A stretch of DNA of 64,000 nucleotides from assembly GCF_001676155.1 (NCBI RefSeq), contig NZ_LZEW01000001.1, positions 1,240,001-1,304,000 on the forward strand. Direction: 5' to 3'. The translations under genes were made by a program, and so were the position numbers. This document shows, in pieces, positions 18,536 through 27,809 of this stretch. Position 1 is the first letter of the stretch; every line of letters starts with the position of its first letter. Under the pieces are notes generated by a model. That model saw nothing but the letters and a program-made list of their open reading frames with translations. It did not search any database and was not told the origin of the DNA. Source of the DNA: Morganella psychrotolerans. Its GTDB lineage: Bacteria; Pseudomonadota; Gammaproteobacteria; Enterobacterales; Enterobacteriaceae.

Positions 18536-18643
18536 TTGCATTCAGACACAAACCCGGTAAAAAACACTTCCCGTACAGGCAACTTTACGCTAACCTATCG
18601 CTATATAATCTGTTATATATCGGATTGTATGCATTGCTCTTAA
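18536..18643 (+). CDS. Possible small protein or leader peptide (35 codons, TTG start)
   Basis: A near-perfect Shine-Dalgarno sequence (aaggaggt) lies 5 nt before a TTG that opens 35 codons (MHSDTNPVKNTSRTG... ending CMHCS). The frame stops 9 nt before a strong intrinsic terminator, so a -10 box, ribosome site, short frame and terminator line up as one small transcription unit. The product has no recognised family. It may be a real small protein, a leader peptide controlling read-through toward the toxin gene at 18811, or an sRNA with a chance frame. Treat as a candidate only. Confidence 0.35.
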   Translation: MHSDTNPVKNTSRTGNFTLTYRYIICYISDCMHCS

Positions 18644-18652
18644 TATATATTT

Positions 18653-18682
18653 TTGCCGGTCAGCTGACCGGCAATTTTTTTT
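18653..18682 (+). terminator. Strong intrinsic terminator
   Basis: A perfect stem, ttgccggtcag/ctgaccggcaa, followed by eight U residues. It ends the small transcript and lies about 130 nt before the toxin start. Confidence 0.85.
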
Positions 18683-18810
18683 ACCTGAAATTTATATTAT
18701 TATCACCGGTAAACAATCACGCTGCGGCAACAAATTTATCATAATTTATTCTGTTACGGGTCTTTTGTGTGATGTAAACTATCTGCATCAGTTTAACTAA
18801 TGTAACCGTT

Positions 18811-18988
18811 ATGTCCTCTCTGCAACTCGTACTGACTATCTATGCCACAGTGGGTCTTTTTTTCATTTATTCTGACCTTTTTTCTGACAAAAGATCCGAA
18901 CCCGCTTTTTCGCCTGCTCAGTTGTCTGCTGATAGCCCTGACCTGGCCGATGTCATTACCGGTGGTTATTCTGTTTTCATTGTTCTGA
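18811..18988 (+). CDS. GhoT/OrtT-family membrane toxin, frameshifted in this sequence
   Basis: GhoT and OrtT are 57-aa inner-membrane toxins that damage membrane potential and lower ATP. The frame starts MSSLQLVLTIYATVGLF. Removing one base from the T7 run at 18857-18863 continues as SFILTFFLTKDPN and then RLLSCLLIALTWPMSLPVV, ending ILFSLF. The tail TWPMSLPV...LLFSLF is the family signature. The restored protein is 58 aa. Uncorrected, the frame runs on to 19098 as an unrelated hydrophilic tail. No GhoS antitoxin gene is adjacent, so it resembles the orphan toxin OrtT. Confidence 0.8.
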
Positions 18989-19068
18989 TCACGCCTATTG
19001 AACTGACAGATCCAACGTCAGATATCACGGCGGGGGAAGCAAGTAAAAATACTCATGAAAGGAGCAAT

Positions 19069-19121
19069 AAAGGAGAACAGCAACCACAAGAGGAATAAAG
19101 ACTGTGGCGGTGTTCTCCTTT
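19069..19121. repeat. Inverted repeat between the toxin and the AriR-like gene
   Basis: Perfect 11-bp arms, aaaggagaaca (19069-19079) and tgttctccttt (19111-19121), extended by an inner ccaca/tgtgg pairing. It could be a terminator for one or both convergent genes or a structured RNA. Note that the arm contains a ribosome-site-like aaggag. Confidence 0.55.
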
Positions 19122-19195
19122 ACTAAGGTAATTAGTCTGCTGTTGTAGAAAAAAGTAAAAACAGTAACACCATTCAGAAATAATAACGCAGAAAA

Positions 19196-19396
19196 TCAAT
19201 CCATCGCATTGATAGCTTTTTCATAAATTACATTCATGAAATCATCATTCTGTTGTTCTGAATATATTTCCAACATAACCTGAATGGCTTCTTTGGTAAC
19301 AGGCTCGCCACTTTTGCATAAAAGGACTGCCGCCCTGCCAATTACCTGGCAAATTTCTCCATAGACATATGCGTCGCTTACTCGTTCTGAAATCAT
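19196..19396 (-). CDS. AriR/YmgB-like small regulator
   Basis: A 66-aa protein starting MISERVSDAYVYGEIC. It has the short two-helix pattern of the YmgB/AriR family, with an Ile/Leu-Gly-x-Ala helix, a SGE-x-V turn and a following amphipathic helix (EAIQVMLEIYSEQQ). E. coli AriR, YmgC and YcgZ are small connectors of the RcsBCD phosphorelay that affect biofilm and acid resistance. The match is by pattern, so assignment is tentative. I chose the ATG at 19396 because an AGG lies before it; the longer frame adds 25 residues with no family likeness. Confidence 0.6.
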   Translation of the reverse strand: MISERVSDAYVYGEICQVIGRAAVLLCKSGEPVTKEAIQVMLEIYSEQQNDDFMNVIYEKAINAMD

Positions 19397-20178
19397 AATT
19401 GTGCCTATTTGTCTTATAATATAACTACTCCCCTGTCCGTCCTGTACCGAAGGAAAGGGATTGCTGTTCACTAATGCGTCAGTAAGAATAATCCAAAAAA
19501 AAAACTCTCAATAATTAATTATCGTCACATTGCGATTAATGTTCAAAGAAAAACATAATATTCAGGTAGCACTTTTCAAAAAACATAAAATGCTCATTTA
19601 TTTTCAATATTTTACACTATTTAGGTGTTATCCCTGACTGTTATTGTTACTTCTGAGTTACATTTCGATAAATACTATATCATGCGATATATACTTTTTT
19701 CGCCACCAATATACATAAATTTATAAAAAATTTCTGCGACTCAATAACAGACTATATTATGATTATCTTAATGAATGCCGGCCCCTGTGCCGTACTCACT
19801 TATTGATTATATTAATCATATAAAATATCAATACTTCTTCAACAAGCAGAGATTCTCTTTATTACTTAACATTTAGTGTGGGTTTTCAGTATTTACACAC
19901 TACGATAGTCATAAGCATTAACCAGTAATCAATAAAAGAAATATACGTATCATTTACTTTATTCTTCAACCCGGGAATTTATTGATTGCATAATTTCACT
20001 TACGATATTATTTCATTATCTTCATTCTTTTATTATTTACCCGCGTTATATAATAAATAAACACCCCGCAACTTTGCTTAATCTTATTTAGAATACTCAT
20101 CGTGCGGGTTAATATCTTACATTCCCCTGAAAAGGTCCGGACCAGACAGGATCTGCCACATTTTTAAACAAATCTGTC
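19397..20178. other. AT-rich intergenic region
   Basis: About 780 bp, very low in GC, with no credible gene on either strand. A distant inverted pair, ccccgca (near 20064) and tgcgggt (near 20103), is the only structure noticed. Confidence 0.4.
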
Positions 20179-20201
20179 GTAAACAAGACATCTTGTTTTA
20201 C
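20179..20201. promoter_or_regulatory. Palindrome upstream of satP
   Basis: gtaaacaaga / tcttgttttac is an almost perfect inverted repeat about 130 bp before satP, of a size suited to a dimeric regulator. Which regulator is unknown. Confidence 0.35.
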
Positions 20202-20328
20202 AAAATATTAATAATTAACATTATCGCTGCCGATACCAGTTTTTTATAGTTGTATTCCCCCGGATTTCCCATTATGATTCGCGCCTTTGAATAGTGTGTC
20301 TCTCTTTTATTTATCTGATTGAGGTTAT

Positions 20329-20898
20329 ATGAGCTCTACTCGTATTGCGAATCCCGGCCCGTTAGGCTTACTGGGATTTGGTATGACAACTATCTTGCTG
20401 AATGTTCACAACGCAGGATTTTTCCCGATGGCATCCGTTATCCTGAGCATGGGAATTTTCTACGGCGGAATAGCACAGATAATTGCAGGTATTTTTGAGT
20501 TTAAGAAAGGAAATACATTCGGCGCGACTGCATTTACCTCTTACGGTTTTTTCTGGATAAGTCTTGTCGGCATCATGGTTATGCCGTCAATGGGATTCGG
20601 CGTTGAAACCAGCCATGAATTCCTGGCTGTTTATCTGGCGTTGTGGGGTATTTTCTCTTTCTTTATGTTTATTGCCACACTGAAGGCGAACATTGCGCTG
20701 AGCGCAGTATTCTTCTTACTGGTTATTTTGTTTGCTTTACTCGTTATCGGAAATGCTACCGGTAATGCAACAATACTGAAATTTGCCGGTTATGAAGGGA
20801 TCCTGTGTGGTGCCGTCGCATTCTATCTGGCCATGGCTGAAGTTCTGAACGAACAATACGGCCGGACCATTTTACCGATTGGCGAACGCCACGCGTAA
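20329..20898 (+). CDS. satP: SatP (YaaH) acetate/succinate:proton symporter
   Basis: Six-span inner-membrane carrier of the AceTr (GPR1/FUN34/YaaH) family, 189 aa against 188 in E. coli. The family motif NPGPLGLLGFGMTT is at the N-terminus. YGGIAQIIAGIFEFKKGNTF and the FTSYGFFW segment are also conserved. It imports acetate, linking functionally to ackA-pta later in the window. The ATG follows TTGAGGTTAT. An intrinsic terminator follows, so it is monocistronic. Confidence 0.95.
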   Translation: MSSTRIANPGPLGLLGFGMTTILLNVHNAGFFPMASVILSMGIFYGGIAQIIAGIFEFKKGNTFGATAFTSYGFFWISLVGIMVMPSMGFGVETSHEFLAVYLALWGIFSFFMFIATLKANIALSAVFFLLVILFALLVIGNATGNATILKFAGYEGILCGAVAFYLAMAEVLNEQYGRTILPIGERHA

Positions 20899-20920
20899 TA
20901 ACCCTGAATTATCCGTATTA

Positions 20921-20954
20921 AAAAACCCGTTCACTACTCAGTGAACGGGTTTTT
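20921..20954. terminator. Terminator after satP
   Basis: A perfect stem, aaaaacccgttcac/gtgaacgggttttt, with a 6-nt loop, symmetric enough to work in both directions. Confidence 0.9.
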
Positions 20955-20971
20955 ATTTATTCTGCCCAACA

Positions 20972-20999
20972 TATACCCAACGTCATTCAAAAGGGTATA
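20972..20999 (+). repeat. Minimal ERIC remnant (28 bp)
   Basis: Only the two outer ends are left, tatacccaacgtcattca joined directly to gggtata. It shows how far internal deletion of these elements has gone here. Confidence 0.6.
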
Positions 21000-21011
21000 T
21001 AAGGGTAATAA

Positions 21012-21552
21012 TCAGAAACTCAGCCCGGCACCCAGATATGCACCATCGGCAATCCGGTTTTCATGACCGTTGTTTGATTCCACTTCAATTTTGCGATAGC
21101 CGGCGTTCACACTAAGCGGCGCAAAAACTGTCCAGTTAGCACCCACATTCGCTTCTTTATATGAATCGTTACCGGATACCAGTGCTGACGGCGCACCATA
21201 ATATTCACCGTAAACACTCAGTGACGGCATAATACTCCACGCCACACCCACGCCGGGTGCAACTGCCAGTCCTTTTTTGCCGGAATCCGGGTCCAGATAC
21301 AGCGCTTTCCCGCCGATGCTGGCAGAGACAGGACCTAACGGAAAGGCAAATTTAGCTCTGGCACCGCCGAGCTGACCCGCATGATCACTGCGCGCCCAGT
21401 TACCATCAAACGATAAACCGGCATTCGGGTTACCGAAACCAACATTCATATCGGTATATTTCTTACCGGCCTGCATACTCATTGATACCGCATTTGCCGC
21501 ACCAGCAACAAACATCAGTGATGCAGCCGCAGCCGCCATATATTTTTTTCAT
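21012..21552 (-). CDS. yfaZ: YfaZ-family outer-membrane protein, frameshifted in the signal peptide
   Basis: YfaZ proteins are small predicted beta-barrels of unknown function. The literal frame begins at 21539 inside the signal peptide. Removing one base from the T7 run at 21543-21549 joins it to an ATG at 21552 and gives MKKYMAAAAASLMFVAGAANA, a classic signal peptide, about 179 aa in all. The body alternates polar and aromatic residues (YLDPDSGKKGLAVAPGVGVAW, LSVYGEYYGAPSAL) and ends AYLGAGLSF with a terminal Phe, as outer-membrane barrels do. A GGTGG precedes the restored ATG. Confidence 0.75.
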
Positions 21553-21648
21553 TATGCCACCACATTAAAATCAGACAGGGTTCTGAGCATTTTCTCTGAA
21601 ATGCTAACCATTTGAAAGTTAATAATTTACTATTTATGTAAAGTTATC

Positions 21649-21708
21649 TATACCCAATGTCATTCAGGATGTAGCCAACGAACCTGCAGTTTGAATGAAT
21701 AAGGATAT
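21649..21708 (+). repeat. ERIC fragment with internal deletion
   Basis: Left end tatacccaatgtcattcaggatg joined to gtagccaacgaacctgcag...gaataaggat, with the middle hairpin lost. Confidence 0.75.
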
Positions 21709-21910
21709 CCACACGATCAATAGGTCTAACCAATCTATCAAATCGACACATTCTTTTTCTTACAGTGCTATATTTTATACCAAGTCAAAAATTCAGATAA
21801 AAACAATAATGCTGCGCAAAATTTCTGACTAACCACACTGCTGATTGTGTACATCGCGCTAGTTTCTGCATCTCAGCTTGTTTGTTTATTTTACCGACTG
21901 GAGATATGTG

Positions 21911-23353
21911 ATGAAAAAGAAAGGATTAACCACAGCGGCGGGCGCACCCGTTGTTGATAATAATAATGTGATAACCGCCGGAAAACGCGGACCGATGTTA
22001 TTACAGGATGTCTGGTTTCTTGAAAAACTAGCGCATTTCGACCGCGAAGTGATCCCTGAGCGCCGTATGCATGCCAAAGGCTCCGGTGCATTTGGTACAT
22101 TTACCGTCACGCACGATATCAGCCGCTTTACCCGCGCTAAATTGTTTTCTCAGGTTGGCAAAAAAACTGACATGTTTGCCCGCTACTCAACCGTTGCCGG
22201 TGAACGTGGTGCCGCTGATGCAGAGCGCGATATCCGCGGATTTGCGCTGAAGTTTTATACGGAAGAAGGTAACTGGGATATGGTGGGTAATAATACCCCG
22301 GTATTCTACCTGCGTGACCCGCTGAAATTCCCGGATCTGAACCATGTTGTTAAACGGGATCCGCGTACTAATCTGCGCAATATGGCGTATAAATGGGATT
22401 TCTTCTCGCATCTGCCTGAATCACTGCACCAGTTAACCATTGATGTCAGTGATCGCGGTCTGCCACAGAGTTTTCGCCACATGCACGGCTTCGGCAGCCA
22501 TACTTACAGCTTTATCAACAGTGATAATGAACGTTTCTGGGTGAAATTCCACTTCCGTTGCCAGCAGGGGATCGCCAACCTGATGGATGATGAAGCCGAA
22601 CAATTAATCGGTAAAGATCGCGAGAGTTCACAGCGCGACCTTTATGATGCAATTGAAAACGGGGATTATCCGCGCTGGAATCTGCAAATTCAGGTAATGC
22701 CGGAAACGGATGCCGCAAAAGTCCCGTATAACCCGTTTGATTTAACCAAAGTCTGGCCGCATGCGGATTATCCGCTGATGGATGTCGGTTATTACGAACT
22801 GAACCGCAACCCGGAGAATTATTTCTCTGATGTGGAGCAGGCTGCATTCAATCCCGCCAACGTAGTGCCGGGGATTGGTTTCTCACCGGACAAAATGTTG
22901 CAGGGGCGCTTGTTCTCCTACGGCGATACACAGCGTTATCGTTTAGGTGTGAACCATAGCCAGATACCTGTCAATAAGCCACGCTGCCCGTTCCATAATT
23001 ATCACCGTGACGGCGCTATGCGTATCGATGGTAACAGCGGTAACAGTGAAACTTATGAGCCGAACAGTGCCGGGCTTTTTCAGGAACAGCCGGATTTCAG
23101 CGAGCCGCCATTAACCATTGAAGGGGCTGCTGATCACTGGAACCACCGCGAAGATACTGATTATTTCAGCCAGCCGCGTGCGCTGTATGAATTACTCAGT
23201 GATGCCGAGCATCAGCGCATGTTTGCCCGTATCGCCGGGGAGCTTATTCAGGCTGCACCGCAAACACAGGCACGTCAGATTGATCTGTTTAAACAGGTTC
23301 ATCCGGGCTACGGTGCCGGTGTGGAAGCCGCAATGGCAAAACTGAAGAAATAA
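21911..23353 (+). CDS. katA: KatA monofunctional catalase
   Basis: Small-subunit (clade 3) heme catalase of 480 aa, close in wording to Proteus mirabilis catalase (484 aa). It converts hydrogen peroxide to water and oxygen in the cytoplasm. The catalytic His is in [12 protein letters not shown], the catalytic Asn in [11 protein letters not shown], and the heme-ligating Tyr in [14 protein letters not shown]. The ATG at 21911 gives [14 protein letters not shown] and follows GGAG. A terminator follows. An A7 run at 22160-22166 is in frame here, showing that not every long A run in the window is over-called. Confidence 0.96.
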   Translation: MKKKGLTTAAGAPVVDNNNVITAGKRGPMLLQDVWFLEKLAHFDREVIPERRMHAKGSGAFGTFTVTHDISRFTRAKLFSQVGKKTDMFARYSTVAGERGAADAERDIRGFALKFYTEEGNWDMVGNNTPVFYLRDPLKFPDLNHVVKRDPRTNLRNMAYKWDFFSHLPESLHQLTIDVSDRGLPQSFRHMHGFGSHTYSFINSDNERFWVKFHFRCQQGIANLMDDEAEQLIGKDRESSQRDLYDAIENGDYPRWNLQIQVMPETDAAKVPYNPFDLTKVWPHADYPLMDVGYYELNRNPENYFSDVEQAAFNPANVVPGIGFSPDKMLQGRLFSYGDTQRYRLGVNHSQIPVNKPRCPFHNYHRDGAMRIDGNSGNSETYEPNSAGLFQEQPDFSEPPLTIEGAADHWNHREDTDYFSQPRALYELLSDAEHQRMFARIAGELIQAAPQTQARQIDLFKQVHPGYGAGVEAAMAKLKK

Positions 23354-23373
23354 CAGACTACTGTTAATATATA

Positions 23374-23406
23374 ACCGGAGAGGTCGTGCACCTCTGCGGT
23401 TTTTTG
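23374..23406 (+). terminator. Terminator after katA
   Basis: Stem accggagaggt / acctctgcggt with one mismatch, followed by six U residues, about 20 nt after the katA stop. Confidence 0.85.
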
Positions 23407-23611
23407 TTATTTACAAGAACATAATAAAAAGAGTTTCTATAAATAAAACCCACAAAACCCCTGCCAGATAATTTTGTCACCATAATGTAATTACCTAACC
23501 AATAAGTGTTATCACGTATATTCATTACTATATTTATACTTTATTTGCTAAAAAATATAATTGTTAATATATTCATAGAGTAAATAATCTTACTTTAATA
23601 TAGGTGTTGTC
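23407..23611. other. Leader region of the avcD-like gene; possible AvcI RNA
   Basis: About 200 bp of AT-rich DNA. TATAAT at 23556-23561 could start the deaminase mRNA about 44 nt before its ATG. In characterised avcID systems an antitoxin RNA (AvcI) is encoded just upstream of avcD on the same strand, so this stretch is the place to look. I see no distinctive hairpin that proves it. Confidence 0.35.
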
Positions 23612-25425
23612 ATGTCTGATACATCAACAGCAATTAGCAGTTTACTTATGAGTAACTCAGAATTCATTCTCATCGGTCTAACCGGGAGAACAGGTTCTGG
23701 TTGCACAACTACTGCAAAATTGCTAGGAACAAAAATATTAACATTCCCTGAATCTAATCTCGTTGAAAATATATATTCAGGTTTAAACTCTATACGATAC
23801 AAAATTATAAAGAATTATACGAAAAACCACTGGATCGATTTTGATGTTATAACTATTAGTAATCTATTGACACTATATGCTTTGAAGACAGGTAAGGATA
23901 ACTTCATTGGCTTTGTCAAACAAATTATTTCTAGTGATAAAAAACCAACTCTACAAAATTCAAATTTTGAACAAATATCTCAAATATTCTCTGATTGTAG
24001 GAATGATATTAATTTCAAACAGGATTTTTTAAAACTACTGGAGAGAGACTGTCAAGAAAACTATAGAACTATAAAAATAGAGCATAATGAATTTTTCAAA
24101 ATATTAAAAGAATACTCTATTAAATTTAAAGAATCACTTAATAAAATAAACAATGGATTGTATATCAAAGTTTATCAAGAAATTGGTAACTCAATACGAA
24201 AAATAGGGAAAATCGACGGTGCTTATGCAGATAAAGAATTGGATACGGAAAATATATTTATAATTCCAGAGCTTATAAATACATTAGTTAAAATAATTAA
24301 ATTAAATAATAACGCCGAAAACAAACTTACACGTATAGCTATTGATACCCTAAGAAACCCATATGAAGTTAAGTTTTTTAGAGATCGATACTCTGCATTC
24401 CACTTAATATCAATTAATACTAATGATGAAGATAGGCAAGCCTACCTGAGAAAGCACAGACAATTTTCTGATAGCGAAATTGATGATATTGATAAAAAAA
24501 GAAAGTGGCAAGTTAATAAAATCAACTACTGATGACTATCATTATTTCACATCACAGAATGTGAAAAAGTGTATTGAACTATCAGATATTCATTTTTACA
24601 ATCCAAAGCATGAACCAGATAATAATAACGCTCTAAAGTCACAGATCGCATGGTATATAGGATTAATGTTACATCCTGGATTAATAACACCAACTACGAT
24701 GGAAAGAACAATGCAGATTGCATATGCTGCAAAACTCAACTCAGGATGTATATCCAGGCAAGTAGGTGCTGTCGTTCTTGATTCTGAAAATTCAATAAAA
24801 TCTGTTGGATGGAATGATGTACCAAAAGGTCAACTTCCTTGCTCCTTACGTTCACTTGATGGATTGGAAAATGATTTTCAGAAAAAAAAAATACAGTCCA
24901 TTTGAGAGAAATAATACTGACTTCAGAGAAAAAGCCAAGCATTTGTTTGAAATATTTTCATCGGAAGAATATGATGGAGCTATGAAAGGATTGAATAAAA
25001 GTTATTGTTTTAAAGACATTAAGAATATTTCATCAGAAAAAAAAAGAAAATAATCAAGTTCATACCCGATCTCTTCATGCTGAAGAAAATGCTTTTCTAC
25101 AAATATCAAAATATGGTGGCACCGGAGTTCAGCATGGTTCTTTATATACTACTGCTTCACCTTGTGAACTATGTGCTAAAAAAGCCTATCAGTTAGGAAT
25201 AAAAGAAATTGTATTTATAGACCTTATCCGGGGATAGCAAAAGAGCATATCTTGGAATCAGGCGAAAATCCGCCAAAACTAACACAATTCAGAGGGGCGA
25301 TAGGTCGGGCATATCACAAATTATATGAACCAATTATGCCTTACAAAGATGAATTAATTTATTCTACCTGTGGAAAAGCTGAATACGAAAAAAAAAATAA
25401 ACTAGCATTTATTCGGGGAAATTAA
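23612..25425 (+). CDS. avcD: AvcD-type anti-phage deoxycytidylate deaminase, multiply frameshifted in this sequence
   Basis: Two domains: an N-terminal P-loop NTPase-like domain (GLTGRTGSGCTTT, about residues 22-34) and a C-terminal dCMP/dCTP deaminase. The zinc motif is His488-Ala-Glu490 in RSLHAEENAF, with Pro-Cys517-x-x-Cys520 in ASPCELC. AvcD enzymes deplete dCTP/dCMP on infection. Reading through needs one base removed from A7 (24494-24500), A10 (24882-24891) and A9 (25037-25045), and one C added near 25223 to restore IDPYPGIAKEHIL. The result is about 600 aa. If the A10 at 25388 is also over-called, the stop is at 25405, just before the terminator. The gene is far more AT-rich than katA and menE, which points to transfer. 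Confidence 0.82.
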
Positions 25426-25433
25426 TTTCCCCG
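25414..25433. terminator. Bidirectional terminator between avcD and menE
   Basis: A perfect 20-bp palindrome, cggggaaatt/aatttccccg, followed by a T-rich stretch, placed between two convergent genes. Confidence 0.8.
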
Positions 25434-25443
25434 TTTATCTCCA

Positions 25444-26844
25444 TTAAACCAGATGAAATAACTGTAATGCATAATCTATCAGTGGCGCGCGCGCGCGTTT
25501 TATACCACTGCCCGCCTCCGCCGGCGGTAAATCATAACAGGCGGCCGGGCGCATAAAAGGAGCCAGTTCAGTACGGCACCAGTCACATAACTGTTGCTTC
25601 TGATTTGCTGTCCATTGCGCGTAATCACGGATCAGGAAAACCGGTGATGCTCCAAATTCCGCACTGGCAACCGGCACAACATAGCATTCGGCTATCAGCG
25701 GATGCTGCATCAGGTGCTTTTCAATAATCTCCGGCTGAACATTCTCGCCGCCGCAGCTGAAAAGATTATCCAGACGCCCGTCAATCACCAGTTCCCCATC
25801 CTGCCAATGCCCTTTATCGCGGGTCGGATACCAGCCCGCTTCTGACGGCAAGGTGTGCAACCCGCCATCCAGCCAGATCCCTGCGGCAAAACTATCACCT
25901 TTGAGCCAGATTTGCTGTACATCATCCAGACGGACGGCTTTGCCGGAAAGCGGCTCACCGACACCCGGTTTACCATCTGCCTGTTTTGCGCAGACCGTTG
26001 ACGCAAACTCTGTCATACCATAACCACACCAGCAGCGGATCCCGCGCGCTTGTGCGGCGTCAGTCAGCGCAACCGGAATAGCCGCGCCGCCAAGCAATAC
26101 ATCACGCAGCGGCGGCAACGCCATCAGTGACTGTAACAATCGCCAGAGCTGAGTCGGTACCAGCGACGCATGGCTGCACCCGCGCAGAGACTGCGCCAGG
26201 GTTTCGCCTTCTGCCCGTAATACCATCTGCCCGCCCTGCAACAACCAGCGCCAGAGAATACCCTGTCCGGAGACATGGTAAAGCGGCAGGGATAACAACC
26301 AACTGTCATCCGCCTGATAGTTAAGCAGGGAAACCACACTCTGCGCACTGGCAAAGTGTGCGACCGGACGATGTGCGATAGCTTTCGGCAATCCGGTCGA
26401 GCCGGAGGTCAGCGTCAGGGTTGCCAGGCGTTTCGGATGCGCAATCACATCCGGCGGCGCACTGCCGGTCAGTGTCGGGTTCAGTGATTTCACTCCGGGG
26501 ACAGTATCGGCATCAGGATGCCGGTCACAGATAAAATCCGCCCCGAGCGAGGTGATAAGCGCCGTCAGTTGTGTGTGGGGCAATGCCGGGTTGAGTGTCA
26601 GCGTTATCGCACCACAACGCAGTAGTGCCAGAAAATCAATGACCAGCTCCGGGCTGTTTTTGCCGCGCAGCACCACACAGTTGCTTTCGCGCACTCCCTG
26701 CTGATAAAAACCCGCTGCCCGCGCATCAATGCGCAGGACTAATTCAGCCCATGTCAGAGACATCCCGCCACAGCGCAGCGCAATATTCTGCGGTGCCTGC
26801 AAGGCGCGGGAAACCCACGGCCATTCTGCTGTCGGCATTACCAT
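25444..26844 (-). CDS. menE: MenE o-succinylbenzoate-CoA ligase
   Basis: Acyl-adenylate-forming enzyme that makes o-succinylbenzoyl-CoA in menaquinone synthesis, 466 aa. The P-loop signature [14 protein letters not shown] is near residue 148, the A5-type motif [12 protein letters not shown] near 272, and the C-terminal lid [17 protein letters not shown] near 356. The near-terminal Lys region ([10 protein letters not shown]) is consistent with the catalytic lysine. The start overlaps the menC stop (ATGGTAATG offers two ATGs, at 26844 and 26838). It is the last gene of menFDHBCE. Confidence 0.94.
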   Translation of the reverse strand: MVMPTAEWPWVSRALQAPQNIALRCGGMSLTWAELVLRIDARAAGFYQQGVRESNCVVLRGKNSPELVIDFLALLRCGAITLTLNPALPHTQLTALITSLGADFICDRHPDADTVPGVKSLNPTLTGSAPPDVIAHPKRLATLTLTSGSTGLPKAIAHRPVAHFASAQSVVSLLNYQADDSWLLSLPLYHVSGQGILWRWLLQGGQMVLRAEGETLAQSLRGCSHASLVPTQLWRLLQSLMALPPLRDVLLGGAAIPVALTDAAQARGIRCWCGYGMTEFASTVCAKQADGKPGVGEPLSGKAVRLDDVQQIWLKGDSFAAGIWLDGGLHTLPSEAGWYPTRDKGHWQDGELVIDGRLDNLFSCGGENVQPEIIEKHLMQHPLIAECYVVPVASAEFGASPVFLIRDYAQWTANQKQQLCDWCRTELAPFMRPAACYDLPPAEAGSGIKRARAPLIDYALQLFHLV

Positions 26845-27809
26845 TGTCCTGTGACGGTTAGTTCATCTTCAGTAATAAGCGGTAACGGACTGTCCGGCCA
26901 GGAGCGAACCAACTGAGACTGCATCAGTGACAGTGTATCCAGCCCCGGGAGGGTGTCCGGTGTCAGCCATCCGGCAAGACGGGCAAGTTGTGTCAGCCCG
27001 AAACTGCTTTCAACAGAAGAGCTGATTACCGCCTGCAAACCGGCACTGTGTGCCGCATCAATCAGTTCACGGCAGCGCGTGATGCTGCCGGTCAGTGTCG
27101 GTTTGATAACAATCGCCGCCACACCCGGTTGTGCCTGAACCACAAACCCCGGCTCCCGCACAGATTCATCCCATGCAATCGCAATCCCGGTATCCCGTGC
27201 GTAATCTAATGATTCGGCAGGTGTTTTACAGGGCTCTTCGAGGAAATCAATCCGGGCGCGGTGTTCCGGTGCCACATATTTGGCAAAACCATCTGCTTTC
27301 ACACGGGTCCAGCTGCGGTTAGCATCCAGACGCAGACGTAAATCAGGCACCGCTTCCAGCAGCAGATTTACCACCATTCCGTCCCGCACTGCTTCATACA
27401 GCCCGACTTTGACCTTGGCAATTTTATCACCGCTCATCGCATCCAGCGCCAGGATCAGATCGTCCGGGTCGCCGGTACACAGTGGCGCTTTGCGGGTGCT
27501 GAGCGTCTCCGGCAATGTGTTGTCCAGCTCTGCCAGCGCACAACTCACGCCGAAAGCCACACTCGGCAGTGTGCTTTCAACCGGGTCTGAACCGCTGCAC
27601 CAGTCCGCTATCCACGCCTGCGCGGCAGATAACGCATCATCTAATGATTCATGACTGAATTCCGGCAGCGGGGAGATTTCCCCCCGGCCTTCGCGCCCCG
27701 CTTCCCGCAGACAGACCAGCAGTCCGTCACGGGTTTTCAGGCGCTGATTGCGCAGAATAACGCCTGCCTCCATCGGCAGGCTGAACCGGTATAAGGTCGC
27801 GCTGCGCAT
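26838..27809 (-). CDS. menC: MenC o-succinylbenzoate synthase
   Basis: Enolase-superfamily dehydratase converting SHCHC to o-succinylbenzoate, 323 aa (E. coli 320). The catalytic and metal residues of the barrel are visible in order: Lys in KVKVGLYE, Asp in LRLDANRSW, Glu in DFLEEPC, Asp in IAWDESVRE and Lys in [10 protein letters not shown]. The ATG overlaps the menB stop by one base (taatg), indicating translational coupling. Confidence 0.95.
   Translation of the reverse strand: MRSATLYRFSLPMEAGVILRNQRLKTRDGLLVCLREAGREGRGEISPLPEFSHESLDDALSAAQAWIADWCSGSDPVESTLPSVAFGVSCALAELDNTLPETLSTRKAPLCTGDPDDLILALDAMSGDKIAKVKVGLYEAVRDGMVVNLLLEAVPDLRLRLDANRSWTRVKADGFAKYVAPEHRARIDFLEEPCKTPAESLDYARDTGIAIAWDESVREPGFVVQAQPGVAAIVIKPTLTGSITRCRELIDAAHSAGLQAVISSSVESSFGLTQLARLAGWLTPDTLPGLDTLSLMQSQLVRSWPDSPLPLITEDELTVTGQW

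Noticed and set aside
18811-19098. A 95-aa frame with a hydrophobic start and hydrophilic end
   Set aside because: The first part joins to a GhoT/OrtT C-terminus in another frame after removing one T; the remaining hydrophilic tail has no family support.
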